Shown: positions 38,001 to 48,012 of the stretch, piece after piece
Position numbering within the stretch: position 1 is the first letter of the stretch
How the letters are laid out: every line of letters begins with the position of its first letter
Source of the DNA: Liolophura sinensis
Taxonomy: Eukaryota; Mollusca; Polyplacophora; Chitonida; Chitonidae
NCBI RefSeq assembly: GCF_032854445.1
Contig: NC_088303.1
Coordinates: forward strand, 441,501-505,500
Length of the DNA stretch: 64,000 nt
Direction: 5' to 3'
Position numbers and translations under genes: made by a program
The notes under the pieces: generated by a model
What the model was told of the DNA's origin: nothing
Seen by the model: the letters and a program-made list of their open reading frames with translations, nothing else
Databases searched by the model: none

Positions 38001-41000
38001 TTCACAAGCTGACTATTCTCCACAACCCAGGGCTGTTTGTCCGCCATTCACACGCCCACTATTCTCCACAACCCAGAGCTGTTTGTCCGCCATTCACACG
38101 CTGACTATTCTCCACAACCCAGAGTTGTTTGTCGGCCATTCACACGCTGACTCTTCTCCACAACACAGGGCTCTTTGTACGCCATTCACACGCCCAATAT
38201 TCTCCACAACCCAGAGCTGTTTGTCCGCTATTTACACTCTCACTTTTCTCCACAGTCCAGGGCTGTTTGTCCGCCATTCACAAACTGACTTTTGTCCACA
38301 ACCCAGAGCTGTTTGTCCGCTATACACACTCTCACTTTTCTCCACAACACAGAGCTGTTTGTACGCCATTCACAAGCTGACTTCTCCACAACACAGGGCT
38401 GTTTGTCCGCCATTCACAAGCTGACTTTTCTCCACAACCCAGAGGTGTTTGTCCGTCGTTCACACGCCCACTATTCTCCACAACCCAGGGCTGTTTGTCC
38501 GCCATTTACACGCTCACTACTCTCCACAATCCAGGCCTGTTTATCCGCCATTCACACGCCCACTACTCTCAACCCACAGCTGTTTGTCTGCCATTCACAA
38601 GCTGACTTTTCTCCACAACCCAGAGCTGTTTTTCCTCTATTTACAGCCCCACCATTCTCCACAACCCAGAGCTGTTTGTCCGCTATTCACACTCTCACTT
38701 TTCTCCACAACCCAGGGCTGTTTGTCTGCCGTTCACACGCCCACTATTCTCGACAACCCAGAGGTGTTTGTCCGCCATTCACACGCCCACTATTCTCCAC
38801 AACCCAGAGGTGTTTGTCCGCCATTCACACGCTGACTATTCTCCACAACCCAGGGCTGTTTGTCTGCCATTTACACTCTCACTACTCTCCACAATCCAGG
38901 CCTGTTTATCCGCCATCCACACGCCCACTACTCTCCACAACACAGGGCTGTTTGTCCGCTATTCACAGCCCCACTATTCTCCACAGCCCAGAGCTGTTTG
39001 TCCGCCGTTAACACGCTGACTATTCTCCACAACCCAGGGCTGTTTGTCCGCCATTCACACGCCCACTATTCTCCACAACCTAGAGCTGTTTGTCAGCTAT
39101 TCACACGCCCACGTTTCTCCACAACCCAGGGCTGTTTGTCCGCCATTTACACGCCCACTACTCTCCCCAACCCAGGGTTGTTTGTCTGCCATTCACACGC
39201 TCACTATTCTCCACAACCCAGGGCTGTTTTGTCCGCCATTCACACGCCCACTATTCTCCACAACCCAGAGGTGTTTGTCCGCTATTCACACTCCCACTTT
39301 TCTCCACAACACAGGGCTGTTTGTCGGCCATTCACACGCTGACTTTTCTCCACAACCCAGGGCTGTTTGTACGCCATTCACACGCCCAATATTCTCCACA
39401 ACCCAGAGCTTTTTGTCCGCTATTCACACGCCCACTTTTCTCCACAATCCAGGGCTGTTTGTCCGCCATTCACAAGCTGACTATTCTCCACAACACATGG
39501 CTCTTTGTACGCCATTCACACGCTGACTTTTCTCCGCAACCCAGAGCTGTTTGTCCGCTATTCACACTCTCACTTTTCTCCAAAACACAGGACTGTTTGT
39601 CCGCCATACACACGCTCACTATTCTGAACAACCCAGAACTGTTTGTCCGCCATTCACAGCCTCATCTGGTTCTTAATAGTTTATCCGTAGTAAATGGTTT
39701 AAATGTGACAAAGTCTTATACGAATGAATTAGAATGACTATAAACAAATTGATCCACTCACCTGTTGATTTCTTTCTTTCTTTATTTATTTAATTGGTGT
39801 TTTACGCCATACTAAAGACTATTTCACTTATACGACGGCGGCCAGCATTATGGTGGGCGGAAACCGGGCACAGCCCCGGGGAAACCCTCGACCGTCCGCA
39901 CGTACGGGTGGAGAGGAAGCCATCATGAGCTGGACTTGAACTCACAGCAAGCGCACTCACCTGTTGATGAGAGAGACATAGTTCCTCAGTATGCCCTTTA
40001 CAGACCAGCTCATTTGACACAGCAGAAGACCTTTGATTCCCCAGTAAGTGTCCCTGAGACAAACACAAATATCTTCCTGAAGTATTTTACTAATTTTTCC
40101 AAGGCAAACATGCATACAACCGACCACTGATTTCTGTTCTCATAATAATGTCTGTAACGACGTTTGTTCCTATTTGTGATATGATTGTTGATTACTAGTA
40201 ATAAATTTCATGACCTAATGAAAATATCATAAATTAAAAATTAACTTACGAACAGATTAGTCTAAGTGATCATTAATTTAACACATAAATTAGGCCTTCA
40301 TCAGTGGGTCTCATTTTAACGAAAGATAAATCCAAAAGAACTTCCTTTCAGTTTCATAAACCCGAGACTCATGTCTGGCTCACTCTACGGGCACTCACCA
40401 CACATTGCCACCGAGTCAAAGCGAAGAGAGGACACAACGTGATACCAGTTTTCACATAAACGCTTATCAGATCAAGGTAGAATAGTGATTTTATCACCTT
40501 TCACACGCGTGTCCGTTAACGGGTGAATGTAGCTATAGAAAAGCTGTTTCACCAGCTTTCTCACTTGTTAGTTAACAGAATAAGGTCGAAAAGTGGCTAA
40601 CCAGCTTTCATACTTGTTGGTTAAGAGAAATAGGGTAAAGAAGTGGCTATTGGTTGACGGCTGGTATATGAATGTCTGTCACCGCATTGATTTACCAGGT
40701 TTTACACACAGAAATAGGTAAGTCACCGGTTCACCAGCTTCCACACACGCTGGTTAACAGAACAAGGTAAGTCAGTGGTTCACCAGCTTTGACACACGTT
40801 GGTTAACAGACCCAGGGTAAGTCAGTGGTTCACCAGCTTTCACACATGTTCGTTAACGGAACGAGGTAAGTCAGTGAGTTCACCAGCTTTGACACACGGT
40901 GGTTAAGAGAAATAAGGTAAAGAAGTGGTTTTACTAACGCTCACATATATTACATAACAGATCATGATGGTTAACGTGCTTATATGATTTTATACCAGCT

Positions 41001-44000
41001 TTTCACACACACACACGTGTTGAAAAGTTTTATCAGATTTCACACATGTTAACTAACAGGATAAGTTAAAAGAATGGCTTTTCCAGCTTTCTCACATGTT
41101 AGCTAACAGAACAAATCATTTTACCAGTAAAACATCTCTCGGAATCGTCCGCCAGGAATGAGGAAGCTGTGTGGTAGAGGCAGAAGTGAGTAGCGCTGGG
41201 GGTGGATGGCTACATCTGGTATAGTCTGAAAATGTGGAGTGATTTATTACTTGACTGAAGGGTTGATCGACGGATCGATGGATCGAATAATTGATTGATC
41301 GAGTGATATTTTATCTGACTGGTTGATTGATTGATTGACTTATAACAATATTTTTAAATTGAGGTCGATCGCATCCGGACATTATAGACGATTCCTCTTA
41401 CATATACGCATATTAAATACTCCCCTTGGATAGGTGATTTGGTTGTCTTTGATACCACAAAGAAGATTTATTTATTTATTTGAAGTACCAAACAGGTGAA
41501 ACGGTGGGTCTAGTGCAGGCAGAGGTCTTCTCCCTTGAGCTTACCCTTTTAAACAGGCTTCTCCACACATTATTCAGGTGAGATGCCCACAGACGTATTT
41601 CCGGGTTTTTGATATCGTTCAAAAATTTCGGACTGCATAAAGAAACAGATGTGAATAAGTGTATGGCCTGATTTTGAATAACTGATGAACACAGATATTT
41701 TATGGAAGAGAGTTCTTTATTTTACTGTGTGTCATTTTGTAATTTGTAAACAATATCCTTTTAAACAATAGTCTTTCAGCGAAAACAAACCTAACCTGAT
41801 AGTGTATTTTACCATCTTTCCAACCTTAAGATGAGCCAAGACTGCTGATTAAGACAGGATTCCCTTTATAATACAATTAGATGGCTGGGTGCCTTGAAAA
41901 CTAACTACTGTGACATCACAGTGAGCACAGAGATGTGGTAAGCCTGAAATCTTTCCTTCCTTTAATTGCGGGGAAAAACATATCTCAGATGATAGACCAT
42001 TAAACACTATCCAAGAATAAAATTAGATTTTTTCCAGCGAAATATAACGCTTTTAAACATCAGAATCTACGGTCATCTAAGAAACTATTGGGTGCCAATG
42101 TCACGTCTATATATTTATTTGAAATAATGCAGTCGCGGATTGATATGCAGAAGTTTAATAATTTGTGCGCATTAAGCGAAATCCTGAGATTCAAGATGCA
42201 GGTTGGAAAAGAGCATCGTGCAACCAATGGTTCACATCTATTATACTCAGTTGAAAAAAAATCACAAAAAGAATACATTAAACAATTGCCAGCACAATGT
42301 TGAATGACTTTTCACCTGACATATAATTCATGCTAGCGTTTTCTTTGCCATTTATACTTTGACGATTGGTAGTGCCCACCTTTCTCGCCAGTCCTCTGGC
42401 TTGACGTACTCTGTATCCGATCCCGGAGGGCCAAAGTTCTCCTCCACAAAGAGTCTGACAGTCTCTTGATCCGGGTGATCAGGCAAAGCCTCAAAACGCT
42501 TCAGTATCTCATCTGACAAGAATGAAAACATAGAGTGTGTTCACTGTGGAACCAAGGAATATGGCTTTAATTGGCTGTTGTTAGAGATAAGCAAGTCCAG
42601 CCTATACCTAGCCTAAGCTATTAGGAATGGTAATGGTAATAGATTTTTTAAGCATTACCAAGGCTGAAAGATTTAACCTAGGAAACCCTTTCTCCATTGT
42701 CGGCCAATTAGCGTGGATTCTTTATCCTTTCAACACAGTATTCAAGACATTTTCACCGATACATCCGTGGTCACTGGTAGGTGAAACTGGGATACATCAA
42801 GGAAAACTTCTTCAAGGAAAACACTTCTTTCTCAGATAAAAAAGACCTGGCTTCACTCAATAAACAATCTGTTCATTGTAACAGAAATCGGTTGCCTGAT
42901 TGATGCTAGATTATATTATGTCATAATAAATTACTACTGTGATATTCATAGAATTTAACACAAAATTCTGCCAGTTTAGTGTAACATTTACGTTCAGTGC
43001 ACAGAATATGTGAGTTATATTTAACAAAATAATCTGCTGCAAAAATAGAGTACAATCCGCAATCACCAATCAACTTTTGTCTTAAATTTAAGAGATTATT
43101 TTGGAGAATTCAAGCCGAACCAGACATGGCCACATTCGAGCGTGCTGCTTTGGCCTCAATGTTCCAGCTCTGATTAGCAATGAGGACAACACACTTAAGC
43201 CATTTGACTGCACTATTAAAAAAGTAGGGGGTATCAACACAAACTGGAATATCTTCTTTCAAGTAGTATATGTGTTCCCACGCAAGCAAGCAACAGCCTC
43301 ACATATGCATCGCTATAGTGTCTCCACTATACTCCATACCCATTTAGTCCAGATCTGTGTAGTCCTTGATAAATGGGGTCAATTGTTAGAATCTAGCTCT
43401 AGTTGGCTCCACGCTCTTAGCCTTAATGGTGCTGTAAATTTGCGAAGAACGCCACTTTTATCCGTGAATAAAAAAAAGTTGAAAGGGGTATTCACTGAGT
43501 TAAAATGGTGTTAACATGATGTGCAGATTTATGTCAATCTGCCATTTTTACCCATTATGCACCCCTATGTAGGAAGGTGTGAAGCAAGCTGTGAAGCAAG
43601 CTGTGAAGCAAGGTTATCTGTCATATGGTTATATAATAAGGCTGGTGGAATGTATATTTCTCTCTCATATCGGTGTCATCATAACTAGATCAGTCAGGAG
43701 CATGTTTACGTATATGGGATTTTTCCCATGGCCGTAAAATCCATGCACATGTGACATGCATATTGATTTATTGGAATAACACTACATAATATTGTAAAAC
43801 GTTGGTTTTCTGGCAGAAAATGCCCAGGATAGAGATGACATCATTTCTGCTTTTTTAAACATACCAAATCTCTGTCATAAATATAAATATTGTGGAGAGC
43901 AGTGTTAAACTTGCATTATTTTATGTCAAGATTTATTCTGGATAATTGGATGTCAGCTATTTGCACTGAGTATTATTGTAAACTTGTATACTGGATAACT

Positions 44001-45736
44001 GGATGTCAGCTATTTGCACTGTGTAGTACTGTATACTGCGTACTTGGATGTCAGCTGTTTGCACTCAATATTACTGTGAACTTGTATACTGGGTAATGGG
44101 ATGTCACCTATTTGCACTGAGTATTATTGTAAACTTGTATACTGGGTAATTGAATGGCAGCTATATGCACTTAGTATTACTGTACGCTGGGAACTTGGAT
44201 GTCAGCTATTTGCACTGTGCATTACTGTGTACTGGGTAATTAGATGTCAGCTATTTGCACTGTGTTTGAGTGTGAACTGTATACCGGGTAATTGGCTCTC
44301 AGCTGTGTGCACTGTGCATTACTGTATACTGAGTAACTGAATGTCAGCTATTTGGGCTGTGTTTGAGTGTGAACTGTATACTGGATGACACTGAATGTCA
44401 GCTATTTGGGCTGTGTTTGAGTGTGAACTGTATACTGGATGACACTGGATGTCAGCTATTTGGGCTGTGTTTGAGTGTGAACTGTATACTGGATGACACT
44501 GGATGTCAGCTATTTGGGCTGTGTTTGAGTGTGAACTGTATACTGGATGACACTGGATGTCAGCTATTTGGGCTGTGTTTGAGTGTGAGCTGTATACTGG
44601 ATGACACTGGATGTCAGCTATTTGGGCTGTGTTTGAGTGTGAGCTGTATACTGGATGACACTGGATGTCAGCTATTTGGGCTGTGTTTGAGTGTGAACTG
44701 TATACTGGATGACACTGGATGTCAGCTATTTGGGCTGTGTTTGAGTGTGAGCTGTATACTGGATGACACTGGATGTCAGCTATTATGCTACAACATAAGC
44801 ATACAAGTGATGCACGGAAATAGTATATTTGTTCTGAATACAAGGTACACAACTAGCACTTGATGGTTTGACCCTGTTTTAACCGTACACATCCTACATA
44901 AATGAACAACTATGAGTCATTTAATTAAAAACATACCTAGTTACTGTCATAAATATAAATGTTGTAAAGAGCGGTGTTAAACCTTTTTTAACAGATTTTA
45001 TGACTGAAACGTGTAGAATGCTCGCATATTGGAACACTGACCTATCTTAGCCTTACACATTGTATATACGCCGGGGAAACACAAGACCGATTTTTTCGAT
45101 GGCAGAGACGGATTTAATCGCCCCCAAAACACACTGACGATATTCACCGCATAGCTGCACTAGACGCGTTTTTTTTTAATTTACAAAATACGTCGTACGA
45201 GCGAAAAAATCCGTCTAGTCTGTCCCCCAGCTTAGAAACTGGTCAAGAAGTCTGAAAATACATGTACATGTTAGGGCCATATATAGCAGTATGAGGTACC
45301 TCTTGAGGAGTTGTGCAAAGCGAGAAACAAGAGCCAGACATTAATGACCAACATATATAGGGCCAGCCATTAATGACCAACATACATAGGGACAGCCATT
45401 AATGACCAACACATGTAGGGACAACCATTCATGACCAACATATATAGGGCCAGCCATTAATGACCAACATACATAGGGACAGCCATTAATGACCAACACA
45501 TGTAGGGACAACCATTCATGACCAACATATATAGGGATAGCCATATGGGGACAGCCATTAATGACCAACATATATAGGGACAACAATTAATGGCCAACAT
45601 ATGTAAGGACAGCCATTAATGACCAACATATATAGGGACAGCTATTAATGACCAACACATGTAGGGACAACCATTCATGACCAACATATATAGGGATAGC
45701 CATATGGGGACAGACATTAATGATAAATACGGATCG

Positions 45737-45835
<99 letters not shown>

Positions 45836-46656
45836 TATGTAGTTGCGTGGACAAGCAAGGTCAAGGTCGGAGGTCATGTCCACACAAGGCAAAATTGGTG
45901 CATACTGGGCTACACAGACTGGTATTATTCAGATGTCCACATACGCATCCTGCGGATGGTCGTGGGTTTCCCCCAGGCTCTGAACGGTTTCCACCCACCA
46001 TAATGCTTCCCGCGGTTGTATAAGTGAAATATTCTTGAGTACTGCCTAAAACACCAATCAAATAAATAAATAAATATTTCCAGTATCTAATCAAATCTCA
46101 TGATAACTTTTTTAGGCCAACACAACTCTAAAAACTAGGGAATATTAGAAGCTTTGTCAGGGGGAAAAATCAGGTCAGCTATACTGCATATATTTCTTTT
46201 GGCTACATTGGCTTCGCAGTTCTTTGCCAGACATTTTTACGTTTACATTAGTTGTCGCGAAGGGCATTTCTAGATATCTGCCTGAACACAGAAACAAAAC
46301 CATCTCCATATGTATTAAGACAAGTATGTGTGAACAAACCCATTTGTAGACGTTTTATTAAATAAGAAAATTAACCCCGAAGACATTCATTTTCATCTGA
46401 GTTACTTACCTTACATTTACTATGCTCAGGGTTAGTTGTTCAGTGCAAGGATCATACTCCCTATTTATATCATTTGCAAAGATTTCTGCTCAATTAATTC
46501 TTTAAATCTCTTTTTAGTTTATCTGAGTTGGAGTTAATTTGTGTGCTTAACATACCTGGGTCTTTTTTCATCGGCATGTCGACAAAAGTCTTACTGTCTT
46601 TGTAAAGTCCACTCGTCTGAACCGTTTCCTGTAGTCTCCCTTCACAGTACACATGG
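24451..46656 (-). CDS. TREH: Trehalase (GH37), 11 exons, first and last missing
   Basis: Hydrolyses trehalose to glucose, normally as a secreted or GPI-anchored enzyme. Exons, 5' to 3': A 46656-46556, B 42512-42380, C 41632-41545, D 41225-41125, E 40053-39961, F 36781-36542, G 31532-31492 (41 bp), H 30672-30478, I 29039-28807, J 27160-26936, K 24504-24451. All have AG/GT borders and all phases agree, so this stretch is open. Landmarks: VYCEGRL and DSKTFVDMP (A); [16 protein letters not shown] (B); GH37 signature 1 [15 protein letters not shown] across [18 protein letters not shown] (F); [10 protein letters not shown] with the catalytic aspartate (H); WFDYDLE (I); signature 2 [11 protein letters not shown] (J); [10 protein letters not shown] (K). 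The signal-peptide exon (above 46656) and the final exon with the GFGWTNG motif were not found. Introns hold at least eight tandem arrays, so repeats dominate this 22-kb gene. Confidence 0.95.
24725..26670 (-). repeat. 32-bp minisatellite in trehalase intron J-K
   Basis: About 60 units of roughly 32 bp, plus-strand form 'gtacatgacgagcgggagg' then 'tttgaaggttcgt'. Moderately diverged, with small G-rich insertions at 26079-26092 and 26554-26580. It sits in the intron between exons J (26936) and K (24504), close to neither junction. The long minus-strand frames across it are repeat artefacts. Confidence 0.95.
27285..27495 (+). mobile_element. SINE (type A), internally deleted
   Basis: Starts 'ggggcctccgtg', runs into 'gttcaagtccagctcatgc', the conserved 'gatggtcgtgggtttcccc' and 'ctggccgccgtcgtataag', and ends in 'caccaatcaaataaataaat'. 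Part of the tRNA head is missing. Lies in trehalase intron I-J, antisense to the gene. Confidence 0.85.
27640..27895 (+). mobile_element. SINE (type A), diverged
   Basis: 'aggagtctctcacccatgtg', 'cgaatggtcgtgggttccc' and the tail 'gtaaaacacctatcgaatg' plus AATA repeats match the family, with many changes. In trehalase intron I-J. Confidence 0.75.
28015..28822 (-). repeat. 44-bp minisatellite copying the trehalase exon I donor
   Basis: About 17 units of roughly 44 bp. On the minus strand each reads 'gaaatatctacag' then 'gtgagtcccacagaacac' and 'aagttaacgg'. The true junction at 28807 reads 'gaaatatctacag' then 'gtgagactctcagaac', and the array follows directly. So the last 13 coding bases and the 5' splice site of exon I are the repeating unit, giving about 17 further near-consensus donors. 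Confidence 0.94.
29690..30477 (-). repeat. ~87-bp minisatellite copying the trehalase exon H donor
   Basis: About nine units of 86-88 bp. On the minus strand each contains 'agcctggccaagctgtatg', 'ggagagtgg', 'gtatgtcagatctg' and 'ttacatgtcacagg'. This matches the end of exon H ('agtttggccaatctgtac', 'aaaatagtag') and its donor 'gtacgcaagatctg'. Each unit thus holds about 28 bp of coding sequence (translating SLAKLYGRV where the exon reads SLANLYKIV) plus the 5' splice site. Confidence 0.93.
31057..31155 (+). repeat. ~36-bp repeat, three copies
   Basis: Three copies of 'accagtggacatttgtg' followed by 'tatcgcctgtgtacat'. In trehalase intron G-H. Confidence 0.85.
31595..31670 (-). mobile_element. 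SINE (type A) tail fragment
   Basis: 'gagtgttttacgacatacc' and 'cttattcgacggcgggcag' resemble the reverse complement of the family's 3' end. Confidence 0.5.
31910..32020 (-). mobile_element. SINE (type A), 3' part
   Basis: Reverse-oriented tail (ATTT repeats, 'gattggtgttttacgccg', 'cttatacgacggcggccag'), truncated after about 110 bp. It borders the dispersed repeat at 32029. Confidence 0.8.
32029..32390 (+). mobile_element. Dispersed repeat, copy 2 (partner at 18837)
   Basis: Co-linear by eye with 18837-19190, with a stop-containing frame and several small changes. It lies in the trehalase intron F-G. Family not recognised. Confidence 0.7.
32531..32945 (-). mobile_element. SINE (type B) split by a 32-bp tandem repeat
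   Basis: A reverse-oriented SINE tail ('gtgcttggggtttaacgtcg') at 32531-32568 is followed by about four 32-bp units ('gatatggacgccgacgttac') at 32595-32725. A second tail and SINE body follow at 32726-32945 (truncated, no tRNA head). Confidence 0.75.
33000..34595. other. Intronic stretch, unassigned
   Basis: Part of trehalase intron F-G. Several 60-110-codon frames occur (33542-33996, 34416-34679) but none shows splice borders or a family motif that I recognise. Confidence 0.4.
34596..34825 (+). mobile_element. SINE (type A), well preserved
   Basis: Runs from 'acccaggagcctctcaccaa' through 'tgctggcttcctctccgg', 'gatggtcgtgggtttcccc' and 'gagtacggcgtaaaacacc' to an AATAAATA tail. Only the tRNA head is missing. 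Confidence 0.88.
35058..35165 (-). mobile_element. (TTTA)n microsatellite with SINE head
   Basis: About ten TTTA repeats (35058-35099) are followed by a reverse-oriented SINE 5' part ('gagagtctcctgggttattg', 'gcgctgcgttggcgtgc'). The body is deleted. Confidence 0.7.
35648..35990. other. Overlapping open frames, unassigned
   Basis: Frames of 111 codons (plus) and 73 codons (minus) overlap in trehalase intron F-G. Neither has a recognised motif nor clear splice borders. Probably non-coding. Confidence 0.25.
37150..39675 (-). repeat. 46-bp minisatellite in trehalase intron E-F
   Basis: About 55 units of roughly 46 bp, plus-strand form 'ccattcacacgctcactatt', 'ctccacaacccagggctg', 'tttgtccg'. 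The period is not a multiple of three, so several overlapping plus-strand frames stay open in turn (up to 269 codons). Segments such as 37310-37400 and 37440-37530 are near-identical, indicating multi-unit duplication. Confidence 0.95.
39755..39968 (-). mobile_element. SINE (type A) with 15-bp target duplication over a splice donor
   Basis: The SINE body (39770-39953) is in the same sense as the trehalase gene. It is flanked by perfect 15-bp direct repeats 'cactcacctgttgat' at 39755-39769 and 39954-39968. The right copy is the junction of exon E: the last 8 coding bases plus GTGAGTG. The insertion therefore duplicated the complete 5' splice site. The duplication and intact tail suggest a fairly recent event. 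Confidence 0.93.
40540..41124 (-). repeat. ~50-bp minisatellite abutting the trehalase exon D donor
   Basis: About eleven diverged units, plus form 'caccagctttcacacacg' then 'ttggttaacagaacaagg' and 'taagtcagtggtt'. On the minus strand the first unit starts within about ten bases of the donor of exon D (GTAAAA at 41124). Whether the unit contains the donor itself is unclear. Confidence 0.85.
43920..44795 (-). repeat. 54-bp minisatellite in trehalase intron A-B
   Basis: The first part (43920-44340) is diverged. The second (44340-44790) holds about eight near-identical 54-bp units, 'ggatgtcagctatttggg' plus 'ctgtgtttgagtgtga' and 'actgtatactggatgacact'. A 54-bp unit keeps a plus frame (166 codons) and a minus frame (177 codons) open. 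I interpret both as repeat artefacts. Confidence 0.95.
45335..45720 (+). repeat. 30-bp minisatellite
   Basis: About twelve units of 'gacagccattaatgacc' plus 'aacatatataggg', with a duplicated multi-unit block (45360-45540 and 45610-45710). Confidence 0.92.
45738..45832. repeat. (TA)n microsatellite
   Basis: About 47 uninterrupted TA dinucleotides; a potential cruciform and a likely length-variable site. Confidence 0.98.
45948..46078 (+). mobile_element. SINE (type A), 3' part
   Basis: 'cctgcggatggtcgtgggtt', 'ccacccaccataatgcttcc' and the AATAAATA tail. In trehalase intron A-B. Confidence 0.82.
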
Positions 46657-46729
46657 CTGCAGTTCATTAAAAGAGAGAAAGAATCTGACATTAAGCAATT
46701 CATAGCTCAATACTGTGATAATACTGACG

Positions 46730-46955
46730 AGTACGGTAGTGTATGTACGCTGTATGCATGTATGTGCGCATGCCTGTATGTATGTATTATGTATGTGTGT
46801 GCGTGTACACTGTATGCATGTGCGTGTGTATGTATGTAGAATGTATGTGTGCGTGCGTGTATGTGTGTGTATGAGTGTATGTATGCATTGTGTATGTGTG
46901 CGTACGTATATATGTGTGTATGCGTGTATGTATGTCTTATTTATGTGTGTATGAC
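46730..46955 (+). repeat. TATG/TGTG-rich microsatellite tract
   Basis: Imperfect tatg, gtgc and tgtg repeats just upstream (gene sense) of trehalase exon A. The open frames here are simple-sequence artefacts. Confidence 0.85.
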
Positions 46956-46974
46956 GTAAAATTCGATGTATATG

Positions 46975-47225
46975 TTCATGTCGCCAAAGTGCTACCGTCA
47001 CCGACGTATCATGCAAAAGACGCCAGGCATTTCACCCCACCCAGTCACATTATATTGACACTTGGTCAACCAGTCATGTCTCCGTGTTCTAAGCTCTTAG
47101 TGCATCAATGAAGGCAGCAACAAGTTTCATTGTTAATGGTTTTGGTATGACCCATCACGGGTTTGTTCCCGGAGTCTTCCGACTTCGAGGCGGACGTTCT
47201 AAATATTAGACCATCGAACGTGTAC
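46975..47225 (-). mobile_element. SINE (type C), diverged
   Basis: Reverse-oriented body ('tttcaccccacccagtcaca', 'ttggtcaaccagtcatg') and a degenerate tRNA head ('gacttcgaggcggacgttc'). Confidence 0.65.
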
Positions 47226-47369
47226 CCAAACTGTTTGGACTGGGAAGCCTAATAAAATCGTTTTGATTATTATTAGTCTTTTCTCATGATTTCTCTGTGA
47301 GAATGACTCCTTTTCGACCTTTATTTTCCTTCTGTTTATTTCTGTTAAAACTTGGGACAATGTCTATTT

Positions 47370-47505
47370 TTTATATTTATTTATTTATTTCATAGGAGTT
47401 TTACACCGTACTCAAGATTATTTCACTTATACGACGGCGACCAGGATTATGGTGGGAAACTGGGCAAAACCCGAAAGAAACCAGCGACCATCCGCAGGAT
47501 GCTGA
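47370..47505 (-). mobile_element. SINE (type A), 3' part
   Basis: Reverse-oriented tail (TTTA repeats, 'gttttacaccgtactcaag', 'cttatacgacggcgaccag') and 'cgaccatccgcagg'. Confidence 0.8.
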
Positions 47506-47689
47506 CAGATCGCTAAGTTTCATACACCTTTTGTCAAAAGTGCTTAAGTTATATGTCTGCAATATTGGTTTTCCTAAAAAAAATTCAGAAATCCTCTTCT
47601 CATTAACCACTGATCCCATTAAGGTTTACCATCTGGTGCACGTCTAGAGCAAAAATATCATGGAATATATTTTTTACACCAATAGCATT

Positions 47690-48012
47690 AACCAAATAGA
47701 TATACCGTGTGTGTAAATCAAATAGACATACGGTATGTGTAAAACCAAATAGCCATACCCGTGTGTTTAAAACCAAATAGACATACGGTATGTGTAAAAC
47801 CAAATAGACATACCGTATGTGTAAAACCAAATAGACGTACCGTGTGTGTAAAACCAAATAGACGTACGTGTGTGTAAAACCAAATAGACGTACCGTGTGT
47901 GTAAAACCAAACAGACATACCGTGTGTGTAAAACCAAATAGACGTACCGTGTGTGTAAAACCAAATAGACGTACCGTGTGTGTAAAACCAAATAGACATA
48001 CCGTGTGTGCAA
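47690..48012 (-). repeat. 27-bp minisatellite with donor-like motif
   Basis: About twelve units; minus form 'ggtacgtctatttgg' plus 'ttttacacacac'. Each contains G|GTACGT or G|GTATGT, which looks like a 5' splice site in trehalase orientation. No matching exon was found at its edge, so a link to the missing first exon is only a possibility. Confidence 0.92.

Noticed and set aside
37111-39737. Plus-strand frames with [19 protein letters not shown] repeats
   Set aside because: A 46-bp satellite cycles through all frames; it is antisense to and inside a trehalase intron.
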